Below are positions 12,485-14,928 of a DNA stretch of 14,928 nt, piece by piece; position 1 is the stretch's first letter, and every line of letters begins with the position of its first letter. A program made the translations under genes and the position numbers. The DNA lies in contig CAZMCI010000026.1 in NCBI GenBank assembly GCA_964564905.1, forward strand, positions 1 through 14,928, in the 5' to 3' direction. A model generated the notes under the pieces. The model saw only the letters and a program-made list of their open reading frames with translations. It ran no database searches and was not told the origin of the DNA. Source of the stretch: B75-G9 sp964564905. GTDB taxonomy: Archaea; Hadarchaeota; Hadarchaeia; Hadarchaeales; Hadarchaeaceae.

Positions 12485-14632
12485 ATGGGGGCGGTTTCAA
12501 AAAATCGTCATGGGTTTGCGCAAGTAGTGATAGCACAAGTTACAGCAACGATACTTGGGACAATTTTTTGGTTGCTTCTTGCTGTGCTCATCCATCCCAT
12601 CGCCTACGGCCACCTGAGCTGGCTGATCTCAATAGCGATGATTCTATCGACTCTCTGCACGTTCGGGCTGGGGAAGACAATGGTTACCTACCATCCAAAA
12701 GAGAAAAACAGCAAACTTTTGGGAGGTTCGGCGGTGATAGTGCTCGCGCTGAGTTTAATTGTTGGAGCTGGGACTTCGCTTGTACTCGATCCATGGGTGG
12801 GTCTGCTTATAGTTGGTTTATCCCTTTTCTCGATCACAACTTATGCTGAACTTGCCAAACGACAGTACAAACACTATATGTGGACGTGGATTGGCGTGCG
12901 GACTATTTCGCTTTTTCTCCCAATATGGATATACTGCTCATGGGGGCTCGTGGCGGGGATCTTGGCTGGCTTAGCAGCGAGCTATCTTCTTTTTGGACTC
13001 AAAGGGCTCAAACACCTGTGTTTCGATGTGAGTCTCCGCGAAGTTTGGAAAAAGATAAAATTCACCGTTAGTACATGGGGAGCAGATGTTGGCAAGGTGG
13101 CAATTAATTTTCTGGACAAAGTTCTGATAGGTGTGCTCTTTGGAATGGCTATTCTTGGAACCTATCAGTTTGCTTACCGCATTTTTCTCCTGTTTGCTGT
13201 ATTGCCCCAGATTTTATTTTTCTATCTATTACCCGAAAAGTCCGCAGGGGAAAAAACAAATAGAATAGAAACATGCGGGATTCTTGCCTCACTTGTACTC
13301 GCAGGGGCTGCGTCCCTTTTCGCACTTTTGGTAGTACCTCCTCTCTTTCCAAACTTCGTCGACGGAATACAATCGATTCAGATCATGGGGTTGGCGATAA
13401 TTCCAGCAACCATCGCGGGGATAAAAACCGCAGATCTCTACGCTCAGGAAAAAGCCCACGTGGTGCTGGGTTCCCACCTCTTCGCATTGGGAGTGGGAAT
13501 CGTTAGCATAACCTCACTTGGAAAAGCTTTTGGCTTGTTGGGCTTGGCGTCCAGTGTGCTGGCACTGCAGGTTGCTCTGGCAGCCGGGTTGATTTTCTTC
13601 CCAAAATTTCGGGGTGAAGCCGGCAGGATAGCCGCAAGCCTAGCAGGTGTCGCTCTCATTACAGCTCTGATGCTAAGTTCTACGAGTGTGCAAAGCTCTC
13701 AGATAACAGTCAACGGTGACCGTGTCAAACTCACGGGAGTGGCAATGGATACTACCGTTTCAATAACGGTTATCGAAAACGACACGGAGAAAGCGACCAC
13801 AGCAGTGAAAGACGCCTTCAACGAGATAATTCGAATCGAGGGGCTCATGTCACCCGAAGAAGAATCGAGTGAAATCTACGTTCTAAACCACAGCGGGACC
13901 AGCTGGGTGAACTTATCACCAGAGACCATCTATGTGCTGAAAAAAAGCTTATATTATTCCGAGATATCAGGCGGATGTTTTGACCCGACAGTTAAACCGT
14001 TGGTGGACATGTGGATGAAAAAAGTGAAAACTCAAGGGAAAATTCCTGACCCAACTGACCTAAGTGATGAACTCGAACTCGTCGGATGGGAAAACCTAGT
14101 GATAGACGAGGAAAATGGACGGGCTAGGTTTCTCAAAGAGGGGATGCAGGTTACCCTCGGAGGCATAGCGAAAGGATATGCCATAGATCGTGCGTGCGAG
14201 GTGCTCGAAAAGAGCGGCGTGAAACAGGCGTTAGTTGATGTTGGTGGGGACATAAGGACAATCGGAGCCAAATCCTGGACAGTTGCCATTCAGCATCCTC
14301 GACAGGAAAGCGAATGGCTCGGTATAATCGAATTGGAGAATGAGGCAGTGGCTACATCCGGTGACTACAGAAGATTCTTTTTCCTGGGAAGTACAAGAAT
14401 TCACCATATCATCAATCCGAAAACCGGGTACCCGGCGGAAGCGTGCATGAGTGTTACGGTGGTGACCGAGAACTGTATTGATGCTGATGCGCTAAGCACC
14501 ACAGTTTTCGTGATGGGGCCTGACGACGGAAAAGAGCTGTTGGATTTTCTAGGGATTAAAGGATTGATCGTCACGTCCGATGGGCAGACGATAACCTCAA
14601 ATTCATGGGGTTTTTCTTTGAACGGTTCCTAA
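12485..14632 (+). CDS. Fusion of a MOP-superfamily flippase and an ApbE FAD:protein FMN transferase
   Basis: A 715-residue single frame. Residues 11-375 contain about 12 hydrophobic helices of a polysaccharide-flippase/MATE-like transporter. Residues 390-407 form one more helix. Residues 413-713 are a full ApbE domain: D-P-T-V-K-P-L-V (500-507), G-G-I-A-K-G-Y-A-I-D (569-578), V-D-V-G-G-D (594-599), H-I-I-N-P-K-T-G-Y-P-A (651-661) and D-A-L-S-T-T (678-683), i.e. all the FAD/Mg sites. ApbE moves FMN from FAD onto a Thr/Ser of exported flavoproteins such as RnfG and RnfD. Twelve helices plus one put ApbE outside the cell, where it must act. The ribosome site GGATGTGA lies 6 bases before ATG 12485. 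It converges on rnfB. I know no such fusion as a standard architecture; an assembly error removing a stop is the main alternative. Confidence 0.88.
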   Translation: MGAVSKNRHGFAQVVIAQVTATILGTIFWLLLAVLIHPIAYGHLSWLISIAMILSTLCTFGLGKTMVTYHPKEKNSKLLGGSAVIVLALSLIVGAGTSLVLDPWVGLLIVGLSLFSITTYAELAKRQYKHYMWTWIGVRTISLFLPIWIYCSWGLVAGILAGLAASYLLFGLKGLKHLCFDVSLREVWKKIKFTVSTWGADVGKVAINFLDKVLIGVLFGMAILGTYQFAYRIFLLFAVLPQILFFYLLPEKSAGEKTNRIETCGILASLVLAGAASLFALLVVPPLFPNFVDGIQSIQIMGLAIIPATIAGIKTADLYAQEKAHVVLGSHLFALGVGIVSITSLGKAFGLLGLASSVLALQVALAAGLIFFPKFRGEAGRIAASLAGVALITALMLSSTSVQSSQITVNGDRVKLTGVAMDTTVSITVIENDTEKATTAVKDAFNEIIRIEGLMSPEEESSEIYVLNHSGTSWVNLSPETIYVLKKSLYYSEISGGCFDPTVKPLVDMWMKKVKTQGKIPDPTDLSDELELVGWENLVIDEENGRARFLKEGMQVTLGGIAKGYAIDRACEVLEKSGVKQALVDVGGDIRTIGAKSWTVAIQHPRQESEWLGIIELENEAVATSGDYRRFFFLGSTRIHHIINPKTGYPAEACMSVTVVTENCIDADALSTTVFVMGPDDGKELLDFLGIKGLIVTSDGQTITSNSWGFSLNGS

Positions 14633-14634
14633 TG

Positions 14635-14673
14635 TCTTTTTTAGATTTCAAGTAATTCTTTTATTTTATTCCT
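14635..14673 (+). terminator. T-rich terminator after the ApbE fusion gene
   Basis: TCTTTTTTAG begins three bases after the stop, and further T-runs (TTCTTTTATTTTATTCC) follow at 14657-14673. Repeated oligo-T tracts are the usual archaeal intrinsic terminators. They overlap the end of rnfB on the other strand. Confidence 0.45.
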
Positions 14674-14889
14674 ATTTTCTGAAGAAACAATTCGACATCT
14701 ATCAATCAGAGATGGATCCTTAACAAGTGCCGATGCATAATCCTCACACCCGCCAAACCCGCATGCACCACAGTTCAATCCCGGGAGCAGTTCTCTGACT
14801 TTTTTAATTTTTTCATCTACCCCCACGGCAAACTTTCGTGACGCGATTTCCAACCCAGCGCCAAAAATCAACCCTAGGATGCCAAGCAC
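14641..14889 (-). CDS. rnfB: Short RnfB-like Fe-S subunit (N-terminal domain only)
   Basis: An 82-residue protein. A short hydrophobic helix (1-15) precedes S-R-K-F-A-V, typical of RnfB, and the characteristic 4Fe-4S segment N-C40-G-A-C43-G-F-G-G-C48-E-D-Y-A, with the fourth ligand C65. RnfB of the ferredoxin:NAD (or methanophenazine) Rnf complex takes electrons from reduced ferredoxin at the membrane. Known RnfB proteins continue with two or more ferredoxin-type clusters. Here the frame stops 17 residues after C65, and the following DNA belongs to the convergent ApbE gene, so the subunit is minimal or truncated. GTG 14889 is the first start after an in-frame TAA, and the N-terminal helix is shorter than usual. 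The gene follows an rnfA-like end, as in the usual rnf order E-A-B. Confidence 0.8.
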   Translation of the reverse strand: MLGILGLIFGAGLEIASRKFAVGVDEKIKKVRELLPGLNCGACGFGGCEDYASALVKDPSLIDRCRIVSSENRNKIKELLEI

Positions 14890-14903
14890 AATGATTTCTT
14901 ATA

Positions 14904-14928
14904 TCACAAAATCATCCCGCTAAAACCT
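14904..14928 (-). CDS. Probable C-terminal end of RnfA
   Basis: The last seven codons visible on the minus strand read G-F-S-G-M-I-L before TGA (14906-14904). RnfA/RsxA proteins end in a closely similar M-G-F-S-G-L stretch, and rnfA normally precedes rnfB. Only seven residues are visible, so the call leans on gene order. Confidence 0.45.

Overview
The window is archaeal chromosomal DNA, most likely from an uncultured, anaerobic or thermophilic euryarchaeal-type lineage. The evidence is the gene content: a Sec61-beta translocon subunit, the rRNA acp-transferase Tsr3, a Fap7/AK6-type kinase, a PIN-domain PilT-type ATPase, an Mrp/NBP35 ATPase with DUF364 and DUF5320-like neighbours, and a DtxR-type metal regulator. 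Start regions show archaeal TATA boxes about 25 bases before inferred transcription starts, and GGAGGTGA-like ribosome sites. I cannot name the species. I see no tRNA, rRNA, CRISPR array or insertion sequence.

Left part (1-5622), mainly plus strand: the tail of an AK6/Fap7 kinase, htpX (membrane protease), a small minus-strand Sec61-beta gene whose 3' end overlaps htpX, the PIN-ATPase, and convergent tsr3. Next comes a ~530-base interval that holds either a decayed gene or a structured RNA. It is followed by thioredoxin reductase, probably read from a leaderless GTG, and a SAM methyltransferase.

Middle part (5624-12406), entirely minus strand. In transcription order: two tandem DUF5320-like proteins; Mrp/NBP35 and DUF364 (translationally coupled); a DtxR-family repressor with a 19-bp palindrome over its promoter, coupled to a 10TM-type metal exporter; a thioredoxin; and DUF1847 with a radical SAM protein, followed by a membrane-anchored beta-sandwich protein. 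Much of this block concerns metals, Fe-S clusters and thiols.

Right part (12443-14928): a divergent promoter with one palindromic TATA element drives, on the plus strand, a 715-residue protein that fuses a 12-TM MOP-superfamily flippase to an ApbE flavin transferase. It converges on an unusually short rnfB, and the last bases of the window look like the end of rnfA. In bacteria ApbE attaches FMN to the outward-facing Rnf subunits RnfG and RnfD. The fusion may therefore be a combined flavin (FAD) exporter and flavin transferase serving an archaeal Rnf complex. I consider this the most interesting candidate for an undescribed system here.
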